From the NCBI RefSeq assembly GCF_001931685.1, contig NZ_MOOY01000004.1:1-64000 (forward strand): 64,000 bases of DNA. The letters run 5' to 3'. The position numbers and the translations under genes are program-made. The stretch's first letter is position 1, and the number at the start of each line of letters is the position of its first letter. Below, piece after piece: positions 18,950 through 27,785 of the stretch. Below the pieces are notes generated by a model. That model worked only from the letters and a program-made list of their open reading frames with translations, was not told where the DNA came from and did not search any database. This DNA comes from Pararhizobium arenae (GTDB lineage: Bacteria; Pseudomonadota; Alphaproteobacteria; Rhizobiales; Rhizobiaceae).

Positions 18950-19797
18950 CAGCCTCTCCCCCGCTGGGTCGGATCGAGGATATCGCGCAAGGCGTCACCA
19001 ACGAGATTGAAGGCGAGCGCGGTCAAAAGGATCACAGCGCCGGGGAAGAACACCAGCCAGGGAGCGGCCTGGAAATAGCTCTGGCTTTCAAAGATGATGT
19101 TGCCCCAGGACGGGTCCGGTGGCTGCACGCCGATGCCGAGGAAAGAGAGGGTCGCTTCGAGAAGCACCGTCGTTGCAATGCCGAGCGTGCCCCAGACGAT
19201 GGCCGTCGGAATGAGATGCGGCAGGATATGCAGGAGCAGGATGCGGCCGTGCCCCGCTCCAAGGGAGCGTTCGGCCAGAATGAAATCGCGCTCCACCAGC
19301 CCGCGCGTCTCGGTATAGACGATGCGCGCCACCTGCACCCAGTTGACCAGCGCAATCACCATGGCGACGATCCAGAGGCTTGGCTTCAGAAGCGCCGCGA
19401 GCACGATGGCGAGCAACAGCGCGGGAAAGGCCATCATCAGATCGGTGAAGCGCATCAACAGATTGCCGGCCCAGCCGCGCATGTAGCCGGCGGTGGTGCC
19501 GACGAACAGGCCGATGGCAACGGCGATGCCATTGGCGACAAGGCCGATGATCAGCGATGTGCGGGCGCCGAACAGCATGCGAGAGAAGAGATCGCGCCCC
19601 AGCGTGTCCGTACCGAGCAGGAACGGAGCACCCGGCGGCATGGGTGCGCCCTCCAGCGTCAGGCCGTCGAACATCTGCTCATCGGGATTGAGCGGTGCGA
19701 TCAGCGGGGCGGCGATCGCCATGGCGATGACGATCAGGACGACCGCAAGGCCGAAAAGCGCCGTCGGCTGCCGGCAGATTTCTTTGAGAACACGCAT
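18949..19797 (-). CDS. DppC-type ABC transporter permease
   Basis: This is the second permease, 282 residues from ATG 19797 (MRVLKEICRQPTALFGLAVV). The longer open frame upstream only overlaps the ANTAR gene. Family features are PFLLGTDTLGRDLFSRMLFG and the C-terminal LGIGVQPPDPSWGNII. One-base overlaps with the genes on both sides (TGATG) show tight coupling from the antiterminator gene through to the permeases. Confidence 0.93.
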   Translation of the reverse strand: MRVLKEICRQPTALFGLAVVLIVIAMAIAAPLIAPLNPDEQMFDGLTLEGAPMPPGAPFLLGTDTLGRDLFSRMLFGARTSLIIGLVANGIAVAIGLFVGTTAGYMRGWAGNLLMRFTDLMMAFPALLLAIVLAALLKPSLWIVAMVIALVNWVQVARIVYTETRGLVERDFILAERSLGAGHGRILLLHILPHLIPTAIVWGTLGIATTVLLEATLSFLGIGVQPPDPSWGNIIFESQSYFQAAPWLVFFPGAVILLTALAFNLVGDALRDILDPTQRGRG

Positions 19798-20378
19798 CAG
19801 CCGACATCCTTCAGGGCTTTTGATCCGCCAAGAAACAAGGCGGCGAGCTGCTCCATGGGCATACGGCGCTCCATCGCGCATTCCCGGAGCAGCCGGTAGG
19901 CTTCTTCGTCATCGATCTGCCGCTCCGTCTTCAGCCGGTTGATGGCGGCAAAGACCACGGGAAGCAGACGCAGGCGCTCTTCGAGTTTCGCCACGCGGGC
20001 ATCAGCTTCCATGCGCTGCTGATGGGAGGCGACGGCCAATACGAGGGCGGGATAAATCGCTGAGGCGGAAACGGGTTTCGGAATGATCGCTGAAGCGCCG
20101 CAACCGATGGCCCAGGCGATCCGACCGGGGGCTTCCGAACCCAGAAGCGCCGCAACCGGGCGTGCCGGCTTGCCTTCCGGCCAGGGTAACAACTCATCCC
20201 AGCCGCGATCGGCGTCGACGATGACGAGATCCGGTAGGTCGATGGGCGAGAGAGGCAGCCATTGTAGCGAAGCGGAAACGCCCAGAAGCGCGAGCTGGCG
20301 GCGTAGCCTGTCGGTGTTGCCGTCTTCTTCTGCAAGGATCGTTGCGCGCCAGCCGGCAAAATTCGGGGTGTTGATCAT
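19797..20378 (-). CDS. ANTAR-domain antiterminator, AmiR-like
   Basis: This 193-residue protein has a receiver-like N-terminal domain without a clear phospho-acceptor pocket (about residues 10-115), a coiled-coil linker (RMEADARVAKLEERLRLL), and a C-terminal ANTAR domain (about 140-185; ERQIDDEEAYRLLRECAMER). This is the AmiR/NasR layout. ANTAR proteins bind paired hairpins in nascent RNA and prevent termination. The gene overlaps the AmiC-like gene by 4 nt, as in the Pseudomonas amiC-amiR pair, where AmiC holds AmiR inactive until an amide binds. Confidence 0.9.
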   Translation of the reverse strand: MINTPNFAGWRATILAEEDGNTDRLRRQLALLGVSASLQWLPLSPIDLPDLVIVDADRGWDELLPWPEGKPARPVAALLGSEAPGRIAWAIGCGASAIIPKPVSASAIYPALVLAVASHQQRMEADARVAKLEERLRLLPVVFAAINRLKTERQIDDEEAYRLLRECAMERRMPMEQLAALFLGGSKALKDVG

Positions 20379-21511
20379 GACACCACCCTGAGCGACGGGG
20401 CAGGGCGGGCGCGCTCGCCGGTGAGGTAAGGATCAGCGACGATTGCCGGCCGCGAGGCGATGACATCGAAGCCGCCCTCGGCATTGATCCGGCCGAGATG
20501 GAAGGGTAGCGCAGAATGGTTTGTCGCCGGGTCTATGACAAGATCGCCGAGAACCGAAGGCCAGGTGCGGGACGTGACTTCCCTGCGGATCGCCATCGGC
20601 TCATCGCTGCCACAGGATTGGATCGCTGCGATGCAGAGCGTCACGGCCGCATAAGCGCTGGCGAAGATGCTGGAAATATGGGTGATTTCCGGCCGCCATG
20701 CCTGCACGCGCGCCTTGAAGGCGCGGTTCTCGGCGGTGTCGAGGCTGTCGAAATAGGGAAGCGCGCAAAGCTGGCCGACGGCGGCACCCTTCTCGATATC
20801 GGAAAGCTCACATTCAGTCAGGTCGCAGCTCGCGACCGGGCAATTTTCCGGCAGGAAGGCCGGGTTCTGTTCGCCGAGACGGCGCAGGGCGGCAAGGAAG
20901 GCGTAGCTCGATGGGCCGATCAGATTGTTGAGAATGAAGCTCGGCCGCTTTTCGGCGATATCGGCTATGATGCGTTCGACGGCCGTTTCTTCCAGCGGCA
21001 GATAACGCTCGCCAAGGATCTGGCCGCCGGCCTTGGTGATCAGCTCGCGGGCGAGGCGATTGGTTTCCCAGCCCCAGACATAGTTCGCACCCAGCAGATA
21101 GGGCCGGTTGCCATGGCGGGGCATGAGATGGTCGAGCAGGGGGATGAGATGCTGGTTCGGGCACCCCGCGATATAGATGACGTTCTCATTGGCCTCGAAA
21201 CCCTCATAGGGGCACATGTACCAGAGAAGGCCGTCATGCTTCTCGACCAGCGGAATGACTTCCTTACGGGCCGAAGACGTGATCGTGCCGACAATGTTGC
21301 GGCAGCCGTGATCGCGGATCAGGCTGCGGGCACCTTCCAGATAAGCGGAAAGATCGGCATGGGCATCGAAGAACACCAGCTCGACGCCTTCGCCGCCGGC
21401 TGCTTGCCAGTCATGAAGCGCGCATTCCGCACCGGCCCAGCCATCCCGTCCCAGCGCGCCATAAGGCCCGGTGGTCGAGTAGAGAATGCCTATCTTAGCC
21501 GTGTCCCGCAT
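20375..21511 (-). CDS. AmiC-like cytoplasmic amide-sensing protein
   Basis: This periplasmic-binding-fold protein (378 residues from ATG 21511) opens KIGILYSTTGPYGALGRDGW, as in AmiC and the urea/short-chain amide-binding proteins. There is no signal peptide at the chosen start. That fits a cytoplasmic sensor that controls AmiR rather than a transport component. GGAAAA precedes the ATG. The longer frame to 21655 runs through the leader terminator and is rejected. It is the first gene of the operon. Confidence 0.88.
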   Translation of the reverse strand: MRDTAKIGILYSTTGPYGALGRDGWAGAECALHDWQAAGGEGVELVFFDAHADLSAYLEGARSLIRDHGCRNIVGTITSSARKEVIPLVEKHDGLLWYMCPYEGFEANENVIYIAGCPNQHLIPLLDHLMPRHGNRPYLLGANYVWGWETNRLARELITKAGGQILGERYLPLEETAVERIIADIAEKRPSFILNNLIGPSSYAFLAALRRLGEQNPAFLPENCPVASCDLTECELSDIEKGAAVGQLCALPYFDSLDTAENRAFKARVQAWRPEITHISSIFASAYAAVTLCIAAIQSCGSDEPMAIRREVTSRTWPSVLGDLVIDPATNHSALPFHLGRINAEGGFDVIASRPAIVADPYLTGERARPAPSLRVVS

Positions 21512-21526
21512 CGGTTTTCCAAACAC

Positions 21527-21570
21527 AAAAAAACCCACAACGCGATTCCCGGAAGCCGGGGCGTTGTGGG
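21527..21570 (-). terminator. leader intrinsic terminator upstream of the amiC-like gene
   Basis: On the minus strand, CCCACAACGC (21570-21561) pairs perfectly with GCGTTGTGGG (21543-21534) and is followed at once by seven T residues (21533-21527). It lies 15 bp before the first start codon and downstream of the only promoter I see. It therefore works as an attenuator rather than as the end of another gene. Confidence 0.85.
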
Positions 21571-21624
21571 GCGATATTGCCCTTCGACAAACGAAGTCAT
21601 GTCTTTGGCATAAGGAAATATGCC
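21569..21624 (-). promoter_or_regulatory. leader hairpins, candidate ANTAR antitermination target
   Basis: Three short hairpins precede the leader terminator in the minus-strand RNA. They are GGCATA-6nt-TATGCC (21624-21607), CTTCG-5nt-CGAAG (21596-21582) and GGGC-6nt-GCCC (21582-21569). The 3' arm of the last overlaps the first bases of the terminator's 5' arm, so the two cannot form together. This is the logic of ANTAR leaders. The hexaloops seen (TTTCCT, AATATC) do not show the usual A1/G4 signature clearly, so the precise binding site is unproven. Confidence 0.55.
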
Positions 21625-21639
21625 TAATCTTCAGGCGTG

Positions 21640-21668
21640 AATAAAAGACAGGCAAACCTGTTTGTCAA
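21640..21668 (-). promoter_or_regulatory. promoter of the amide operon
   Basis: On the minus strand a perfect -35 TTGACA (21668-21663) is followed after 17 bp by TTTATT (21645-21640). The predicted transcript starts near 21632 and gives a leader of about 120 nt containing the attenuator. A small dyad, ACAGG-4nt-CCTGT (21661-21648), lies in the spacer and could be an extra regulator site. Confidence 0.6.
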
Positions 21669-21828
21669 GGCGCTAATTCACGCGCTTGCTGTGATCCGCT
21701 CAACGTTGATTGCGTGCGGATTTTATTTTTTCTCGCAATAACGATCACTATATGGAGTGAAGGGCGATTCGGATGCCTGCAGGGATCCACTTCCGCTGAT
21801 CGAGGCACGCAACGCGACAGGAAGCGAA

Positions 21829-22830
21829 ATGGCTGTAAACAGATATTATTCCGGCCCGGTCTCCGATCATTTCGACGGCACGCGGTTCTTCAATCCGGAT
21901 GGAGAAGAACCGGCTGGCGCGCTGGATCTGCTTCGCTGGAAATTCGGAAAGGGTAATGTCCCATGGCCAAACATATTCGACAGCCCCTTTCCTCCTGCCA
22001 GACCGGAGGAACGGGTGACGGAGCAACGGCTTGTCGTCACGATGGTTGGTCATGCGTCGATGCTCATCCAGGTTGGTGGCCTCAATATCCTGACCGATCC
22101 GGTCTGGTCGGATCGTACGAGCCCCTTCCCCTGGGCGGGACCGAAACGGGTCAATCCGCCGGGTATTCGCATGGGCGATCTGCCTCCGATCGATATCGTT
22201 CTCGTGACGCACAATCATTACGACCATCTCGATCTCGACACGCTGCACAAACTTCAACAACGTGCGGACCCGCGTATCGTAACGCCTCTCGGAAACAAGG
22301 CGATCATGCGCGGGCGACTTCCGGCTGCACGGATTACCGAAATGGATTGGGGCGAGGCGCTGACGATCGCGCCGGATATCGATCTGCATTGCGACCCCTG
22401 TCACCACTGGTCGGCGCGCGGATTGGGTGATCGCCGCATGGCCTTGTGGGCGGCGTTCGTGCTGACCACGCCGGCCGGCAATATCTATCATATCGGCGAT
22501 ACCGGTTTTCACCGGGGTATCAATTACCGCGCCGCCCGCGAAAAGTACGGCAGTTTCCGCCTGGCAAACCTGCCTTTCGGGGCTTATGAGCCCCGCTGGT
22601 TCATGCGCGGGCAGCACCAGAACCCGGAGGAAGCCGTAGAAGGAATGGAACTGTGTGGCGCGGCCTTCGTCGCGGGTCATCACTGGGGAACGGTTAAACT
22701 CACGGACGAGGGCATCGAACATCCGCTTTTGGCTCTCAATATCGCGCTGGATGCTCGAAACATCAGTCGCGACCGATTTCGTGCCATGCGACCCGGCGAG
22801 GTTTTCGATGTTCCTGCGGCGGACATCTAG
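21829..22830 (+). CDS. metallo-beta-lactamase-fold hydrolase, NAPE-PLD/UlaG-like
   Basis: This is a zinc-dependent hydrolase fold (333 residues). The metal-binding motif is THNHYDHLD, with later metal-binding residues in CDPCHHWSARG, YHIGDTGFH and AGHHWGT. The layout, with PFPWAGPKRVNPPG before the HxHxDH motif, is that of NAPE-phospholipase D-like proteins found widely in bacteria. ATG 21829 is preceded by AGGAAG; an in-frame ATG at 21757 lacks a ribosome site. It stands alone between two operons. The substrate is unknown. Confidence 0.82.
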   Translation: MAVNRYYSGPVSDHFDGTRFFNPDGEEPAGALDLLRWKFGKGNVPWPNIFDSPFPPARPEERVTEQRLVVTMVGHASMLIQVGGLNILTDPVWSDRTSPFPWAGPKRVNPPGIRMGDLPPIDIVLVTHNHYDHLDLDTLHKLQQRADPRIVTPLGNKAIMRGRLPAARITEMDWGEALTIAPDIDLHCDPCHHWSARGLGDRRMALWAAFVLTTPAGNIYHIGDTGFHRGINYRAAREKYGSFRLANLPFGAYEPRWFMRGQHQNPEEAVEGMELCGAAFVAGHHWGTVKLTDEGIEHPLLALNIALDARNISRDRFRAMRPGEVFDVPAADI

Positions 22831-22857
22831 GCAAAACCGATTATAACGAGATAGATC

Positions 22858-22914
22858 TGAAATATATTTCACGTAATGAATTATATTGACAAGCAAGATG
22901 CCTTGGCGTTAGCT
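22858..22914 (+). promoter_or_regulatory. operator palindrome and promoter of the sugar/polyol operon
   Basis: A perfect 14-bp palindrome, TGAAATATATTTCA (22858-22871), lies 15 bp upstream of TTGACA (22886-22891). A weak -10, TTAGCT (22909-22914), follows after 17 bp. The palindrome is a fair candidate for the operator of the SorC-family regulator encoded in the same operon. Confidence 0.45.
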
Positions 22915-22922
22915 GCCCATAT

Positions 22923-22978
22923 CGAACTTCGAGGAGGAAGTTCGGTTTCAACGCGATCAGTGGCGTCCTCGAGACGCC
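22923..22978 (+). promoter_or_regulatory. structured 5' leader with two hairpins
   Basis: Two perfect hairpins lie in the leader: CGAACTTC-6nt-GAAGTTCG (22923-22944), with GAGGAG in its loop, and GGCGTC-5nt-GACGCC (22962-22978). Both come before the TTG start codon at 23019. No U-run follows, so they are not obvious terminators. They could tune translation or mRNA stability. Confidence 0.45.
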
Positions 22979-23018
22979 CTCGGGCTTTTGGGAGGGGCTT
23001 CGGCCTCGAGGAGGAATC

Positions 23019-24047
23019 TTGCGCAAATTTTTAGGCTCGACCGCATTGGCGGTCCTTGCAGCAACGCTTTTTGCCGGCACGGCATCCGCGGAGACGGAAA
23101 ACCCGTTCCGCTGCAAGCCGGGCGAAAAATACGTCATGAACGTCATGGTGTCCGGCGTGGAATACTGGTTCCCGGTCTATGAAATGTTCAAGCAGGCTGG
23201 TCAACAGATGGGCTGCGAGACGGAATATACCGGCACGCCGGAATATGACGTCAACAAGCAGATCGCCACCTTCGACCAGGCACTGGCCCAGAACCCGGCC
23301 GGCATTCTCGTCCATCCGATGAACTCCGATCCGTTCATCGAGCCGATCAACCGCGCCATCGATCAGGGCACGGCCGTCGTGACCTTCGCAGCCGACTCGC
23401 CGCTTTCCAAGCGCGTTTCCTTCATCACCTCGGACAACAACCGCGAAGGCGTCTATGCCGCCGATGCGATCGCCGAGAAGATGGGCGGCAAGGGCGAATA
23501 TGCGGTTCTGGAAAATCCGGGCCAGGACAACCACGACAAGCGCATCACCGCCTTCATTGGCCGCATGGAAGAGAAGTGGCCGGACATGAAGCTGGTCGGT
23601 CGGGCCGCGTCCAACCAGGACCCGACCAAGGCCTATCAGGGGCTGTCGAGCATCATCCAGGCCAATCCGAACCTCGGCGCGGTCTTCATGCCGGAAGCCA
23701 ACTCGGCAATCGGCGCGTCGCAGGCATCCAAGGAAAACGGCGGCAAGGTTCTCGTCATGTGCGCCGACGTCAACGCCAACATCCTCGACATGATCAAGGC
23801 CGGCGAAGTTTTTGGCTCGATCAACCCGAACCAGGGCATGCAGGGCTATATGGGCTTCATGCTGCTGTGGCTCGCCAAGCATCCGGAACTGATCGACCCG
23901 ATGAACGACGCCAAGCGTTCGGGCTTCAACCCGATGAGCATTCCGGTTGTCGATAACGGTCTTTCGATCGTGACAGCCGAAAATGCCGATGACTTCTATT
24001 GGGACAAGTACCTGAAGCGCCGTGGCACCAAGGGTATCGAGGAATAA
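23019..24047 (+). CDS. sugar-type ABC transporter substrate-binding protein (TTG start)
   Basis: This periplasmic binding protein of the RbsB/LacI-like fold has 342 residues. The start is TTG 23019, supported by GAGGAGGAA (23008-23016) and by an immediate signal peptide (RKFLGSTALAVLAATLFAGT, then ASA). No ATG lies upstream in frame near a ribosome site. Sequence such as VSGVEYWFPVYEMFKQAGQQ and GAVFMPEANSAIGASQ fits the sugar-binding family. It is the first gene of the operon, and the ligand is probably a sugar or polyol. Confidence 0.9.
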   Translation: MRKFLGSTALAVLAATLFAGTASAETENPFRCKPGEKYVMNVMVSGVEYWFPVYEMFKQAGQQMGCETEYTGTPEYDVNKQIATFDQALAQNPAGILVHPMNSDPFIEPINRAIDQGTAVVTFAADSPLSKRVSFITSDNNREGVYAADAIAEKMGGKGEYAVLENPGQDNHDKRITAFIGRMEEKWPDMKLVGRAASNQDPTKAYQGLSSIIQANPNLGAVFMPEANSAIGASQASKENGGKVLVMCADVNANILDMIKAGEVFGSINPNQGMQGYMGFMLLWLAKHPELIDPMNDAKRSGFNPMSIPVVDNGLSIVTAENADDFYWDKYLKRRGTKGIEE

Positions 24048-24056
24048 GTCAATCGT

Positions 24057-24180
24057 CCCCTCTCCCCGCAAGCGGGGAGAGGGCTAGGGTGAGGGGCAAA
24101 ACTCTCATCCTCGAATATGTCGAGGCTCCCGCCCCTCATCCGTCCTTCGGGCACCTTCTCCCCGCATGCGGGGAGAAGGC
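24057..24180. repeat. RIME-like palindromic intergenic repeat, copy 2
   Basis: Two hairpins, CCCTCTCCCCGC/GCGGGGAGAGGG and CCTTCTCCCCGC/GCGGGGAGAAGG, are joined by a short unique stretch, with GCCCCTCATCC blocks shared with the copies at 4623 and 31353. It lies between the binding-protein and ATPase genes, the same relative position as copy 1 in the aromatic operon. Confidence 0.8.
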
Positions 24181-24243
24181 AAGACTGCCGCAGTCGCCTT
24201 CGCTTTGTGTACGATGGCCGGCTATGAATAAGGGAAAGTGACA

Positions 24244-25770
24244 ATGGCCGAGCCGGTGCTCACCATTCATGGCGTCAGCAAACATTTTGGGGCGATCCGG
24301 GCGTTGACGGATGTCAACTTTTCGCTTGAGCGCGGCGAGGTCCATGCGCTTTGCGGTGAAAATGGCGCCGGCAAGTCGACGCTGATGAACATCATTGCCG
24401 GCGTGTTGCAACCGACCGAAGGCGAAATCCGCGTTGATGGCAAAGCTGTCCGCGTTGCTTCGCCGGCAGCCGCACAGGCGCTCGGCATCGGTCTCGTGCA
24501 TCAGGAGATCGCCCTTTGCCCGGATGCGACCGTGGCCGAGAATATGTTCATGGCGGCCACCAACCGCCGCCGCTCGCTTTTCATGAATTACCGCGCGCTG
24601 GAGCGCGACGCCCAACGGGTGATGAACCGGCTCGCCGCCATCGATGTCCGCCAGAAGGTTGCGGACTTGCCGATTTCCAGCCAGCAGCTTGTCGAGATCG
24701 CCAAGGCGCTGACGCTCGACTGCCGCGTTCTCATTCTGGACGAGCCGACTGCCGCGCTTACCGAGACCGAGACACAGCAACTCTTCACCATCATCCGCGA
24801 TCTTAAGGCCAACGGCATCTCGATCATCTATATCAGCCACCGCATGGCCGAGATTTTCTTGCTCTGCGACCGCGTGACCGTGTTCCGCGATGGCCGTTAC
24901 GTCTGCACCGACAGAACAGCCGATATCACGGCCGATGACGTGGTGCGCCGTATGGTCGGCCGCGAGATCACCCAGCTTTATCCGGAAAAACTCAAGGCCG
25001 AAGACGCTTCCGGCGAAACGATCCTCGAGGTCGCCGGCCTCAGTGACGGCGCGCGCTTCCATGACATCGGCTTCGGTCTGCGCCGGGGGGAAATCCTCGG
25101 CATCGGCGGCCTGATCGGCTCGGGCCGTACGGAGATTGCCGAGGGCATTTGCGGGCTGCGTTCGCATACGGCGGGCGAAGTGAGTCTGCATGGCAAACCG
25201 CAGGCGATCCGCGCCTATGCGGATTCCGTAAAGGCTGGCATCGTCTATCTGTCGGAAGATCGCAAGGGCTCGGGCATCTTCCTGGAGATGTCCATCGCCC
25301 AGAATATCTCGGTCCTGAACCTGAAGCCGCTCACCAACCATGTCGGCCTGCTCAACGGCCGCGCCGAGGCAGCGCTCGCGGAAGATTTCGCGCGGCGGCT
25401 GGCGGTGCGCATGGGTGGCGTCGAGGCGCCGGTCAAGTCGCTCTCCGGCGGCAATCAGCAGAAGGTGGCGATCGCCAAGCAACTGGCGGTGAAGCCCAAA
25501 GTGATCCTGATGGACGAGCCGACGCGCGGCATCGATGTGGGCGCCAAGACCGAAATCCACCGGCTGCTGCGCGATCTCGCGCGCTCGGGCATCGGCATCG
25601 TCGTCATCTCGTCCGAAATGCCGGAACTGCTCGGGCTCTGCGACCGTGTTCTGGTCGTCAGGGAAGGACGGATCGCCGGCGAGCTTGGCCCGGAGGAGAT
25701 GACGGAAGAAGCCGTGATCCGCCTTGCATCAGGGGTCAGTGCGACAAGGACGGCAGATCATGCCGCGTGA
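24244..25770 (+). CDS. RbsA/XylG-type sugar ABC transporter ATPase (two ATPase domains)
   Basis: This tandem ATPase has 508 residues. The N-terminal unit has Walker [10 protein letters not shown] and Walker [14 protein letters not shown]. The C-terminal unit has the degenerate Walker A region GLIGSGRTE and a canonical signature [15 protein letters not shown], as usual for RbsA-type proteins. ATG 24244 with AAGGGA upstream is preferred over an in-frame GTG at 24238. Confidence 0.92.
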   Translation: MAEPVLTIHGVSKHFGAIRALTDVNFSLERGEVHALCGENGAGKSTLMNIIAGVLQPTEGEIRVDGKAVRVASPAAAQALGIGLVHQEIALCPDATVAENMFMAATNRRRSLFMNYRALERDAQRVMNRLAAIDVRQKVADLPISSQQLVEIAKALTLDCRVLILDEPTAALTETETQQLFTIIRDLKANGISIIYISHRMAEIFLLCDRVTVFRDGRYVCTDRTADITADDVVRRMVGREITQLYPEKLKAEDASGETILEVAGLSDGARFHDIGFGLRRGEILGIGGLIGSGRTEIAEGICGLRSHTAGEVSLHGKPQAIRAYADSVKAGIVYLSEDRKGSGIFLEMSIAQNISVLNLKPLTNHVGLLNGRAEAALAEDFARRLAVRMGGVEAPVKSLSGGNQQKVAIAKQLAVKPKVILMDEPTRGIDVGAKTEIHRLLRDLARSGIGIVVISSEMPELLGLCDRVLVVREGRIAGELGPEEMTEEAVIRLASGVSATRTADHAA

Positions 25771-25792
25771 AGACGTTAAGGGAGAGACGGGA

Positions 25793-26782
25793 ATGGCAAT
25801 CGACACGATGGCGGCGGACATGCCGAAGACAGGGCACTGGAAACGCATCGGCACCATGCGCGAAGCGGGGCTGGTGGTGATCATCCTGGCGCTCTGCGTG
25901 CTCATGAGCTTCGCCTCACCGCACTTCCTCACGCTCGGCAATTTCCGCGCCATGCTCATGAGCTTTTCGGTGGAAGGCATCGTCGTCGTCGGCATGACGA
26001 TCCTGCTGATCGTCGGCGGCATTGATCTCGCCGTCGGCTCGGTCGTGTGTTTCGCCATGGTGCTTTCCGGCTCACTGTTCCTTGTCGGGCTCGATCCGTG
26101 GACGGCCTCGCTGATCGGCATTTTTGCGAGCGGCGTCATCGGCGCGATCATGGGTTTCTTCGTGACCGTGGTGGGGCTCAACCACTTTATCACCTCGCTC
26201 GCCGGCATGGTGATTGTGCGCGGGCTCTGCCTGATCATCACCAAGGGCACGCCGCTCTCGCTCTTCACGCTGCCGTCGAGTTTCAAGGCGGTCGGGCAGA
26301 GCACGTTCTATGGCGTTCCCTATGTCATCCTGATCTTCGTCGCCGTCGTCATCCTGTTCGATTTCCTGCTGCGCCGGGCTACCGCCTTCCGCAAGGTGTT
26401 CTACACCGGCAGCAACGAGAAGGCGGCGCTCTATTCCGGTATCCGCACCAACCAGGTGAAGTTCTGGGTGACGGTTCTCTGCTCGACGCTGGCCGGTGTC
26501 GCAGGTGTCATCTATATGTCCCGCTTCGGTGCCGCGACGCCCACCTTCGGTGTCGGCATGGAGCTCAACATCATCGCGGCGGCGGTGATCGGCGGGGCTT
26601 CGCTGAACGGCGGCTCGGGCACGATCTTCGGGGCCATTCTCGGCATCGCGCTGCTCTCCGTCGTCACCTCGTCGCTGATCCTGCTCGATGTCTCAGTCTA
26701 TTGGCAGGACATGATCAAAGGTTGCATTCTGCTCGCCGCCGTCTCCATCGACCATTTCCTGCACAAGCGGAAGGCCGCCTGA
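25793..26782 (+). CDS. RbsC-type sugar ABC transporter permease
   Basis: This inner-membrane permease (329 residues from ATG 25793, preceded by GGGAGAG) has family features GGIDLAVGSVVCF and GGASLNGGSGTIFGAILGI. Eight to ten hydrophobic segments are visible. An in-frame ATG at 25760 overlapping the ATPase gene is possible but has no ribosome site. It completes the importer with the two genes before it. Confidence 0.92.
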   Translation: MAIDTMAADMPKTGHWKRIGTMREAGLVVIILALCVLMSFASPHFLTLGNFRAMLMSFSVEGIVVVGMTILLIVGGIDLAVGSVVCFAMVLSGSLFLVGLDPWTASLIGIFASGVIGAIMGFFVTVVGLNHFITSLAGMVIVRGLCLIITKGTPLSLFTLPSSFKAVGQSTFYGVPYVILIFVAVVILFDFLLRRATAFRKVFYTGSNEKAALYSGIRTNQVKFWVTVLCSTLAGVAGVIYMSRFGAATPTFGVGMELNIIAAAVIGGASLNGGSGTIFGAILGIALLSVVTSSLILLDVSVYWQDMIKGCILLAAVSIDHFLHKRKAA

Positions 26783-26783
26783 T

Positions 26784-27785
26784 ATGCCGATTGCCAAACT
26801 GAAACCCAAGACGACAGCGCCGCGCGAGGAAATCGTCATCGCGCGCCAGATGCACCAGGCGCTCGTGCTGCACTTCCTTGAAGGCCTGACACAATCGCAG
26901 ATTGCCGATCAGCTCGGCATCTCGCACGCCACCGTCAACCGGCTGATCAAGCGCGGCCGCCAGCTCGGCCTCGTCGAAATCAAGATCAAGTCGCCGGTCG
27001 AACCGCTGGTCGATATGGAAGAACGCCTGCTGGCACTCGGCGGCATCAGCCGCGCCGTGGTGGTGCCGACCGTATCCGACAATCCGCAGACGGCGTTGCA
27101 GGCCGTTGGAGAAGCGGCGGCACGGCTGCTGCTGGAAGAAATTGCCGATGGCGACACGATCTGCATCACCGGCGGCAAGGGTGTCGGCGCTGTTGTTGCC
27201 GGCTTGCAACCCGCCCGCCGCTTCGATGTCAGGGTGATCCCGGCGACCGGCTGCGTTCAGGGCAAGCACTATACGGACGTCAATCACGTCTCGACCCTGA
27301 TGGCCGACCGGCTTGGCGGCCGCTCCTACCAGATCCACGCGCCGCTCTTTGCCGATGACGCCGAGCAGCGGGATATGTTGATCAACATGCGCGCCGTCGC
27401 CGATGTCTTCCAGCGGGCACGGGAGGCAAAGGTCGCGGTGGTCGGCATCGGCTCGATCCTCAGCACGGATTCGACCTATTACGACCTGCATCCGTCCTCC
27501 AGCGAAGACCGCAAGGCCATCGAACAGTCCGGCGCGAGTGCGGAACTGCTTGCTCATCTTCTCGATGGGCACGGCCGGGTCTGCGACTACAGCCTCAACC
27601 GCGCTCTCGTGTCGCTAACGCTGGAAGAGTTCGCCTCCATCCCGACCAAGATCGGCGTGGCAAGCGGCCTCAACAAGGCCGGCTCGATCCTGAGCGTTCT
27701 GCGCGGCAACCATCTCGATACGCTCGTCACCGACGAGGCGACCGGGGCACGCATTCTAGACATGGCAGAAGGGTTCTCAGGATGA
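26784..27785 (+). CDS. SorC-family transcriptional regulator
   Basis: This 333-residue protein has an N-terminal helix-turn-helix (HFLEGLTQSQIADQLGISHA, then TVNRLIKRGRQL; about residues 30-65) and a sugar-phosphate-binding SorC domain over the rest (DTICITGGKGVGAVV). LsrR and EryD are members, and they respond to phosphorylated sugars made by the kinase of their own operon. Here an FGGY kinase lies in the same operon, so self-induction by a sugar or polyol phosphate is likely. The start is 1 nt after the permease stop, and the end overlaps the next gene by ATGA. Confidence 0.9.
   Translation: MPIAKLKPKTTAPREEIVIARQMHQALVLHFLEGLTQSQIADQLGISHATVNRLIKRGRQLGLVEIKIKSPVEPLVDMEERLLALGGISRAVVVPTVSDNPQTALQAVGEAAARLLLEEIADGDTICITGGKGVGAVVAGLQPARRFDVRVIPATGCVQGKHYTDVNHVSTLMADRLGGRSYQIHAPLFADDAEQRDMLINMRAVADVFQRAREAKVAVVGIGSILSTDSTYYDLHPSSSEDRKAIEQSGASAELLAHLLDGHGRVCDYSLNRALVSLTLEEFASIPTKIGVASGLNKAGSILSVLRGNHLDTLVTDEATGARILDMAEGFSG

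Noticed and set aside
21512-21655. Longer AmiC-like protein starting upstream
   Set aside because: The extension translates the promoter-proximal leader and the terminator hairpin; ATG 21511 gives the normal start.
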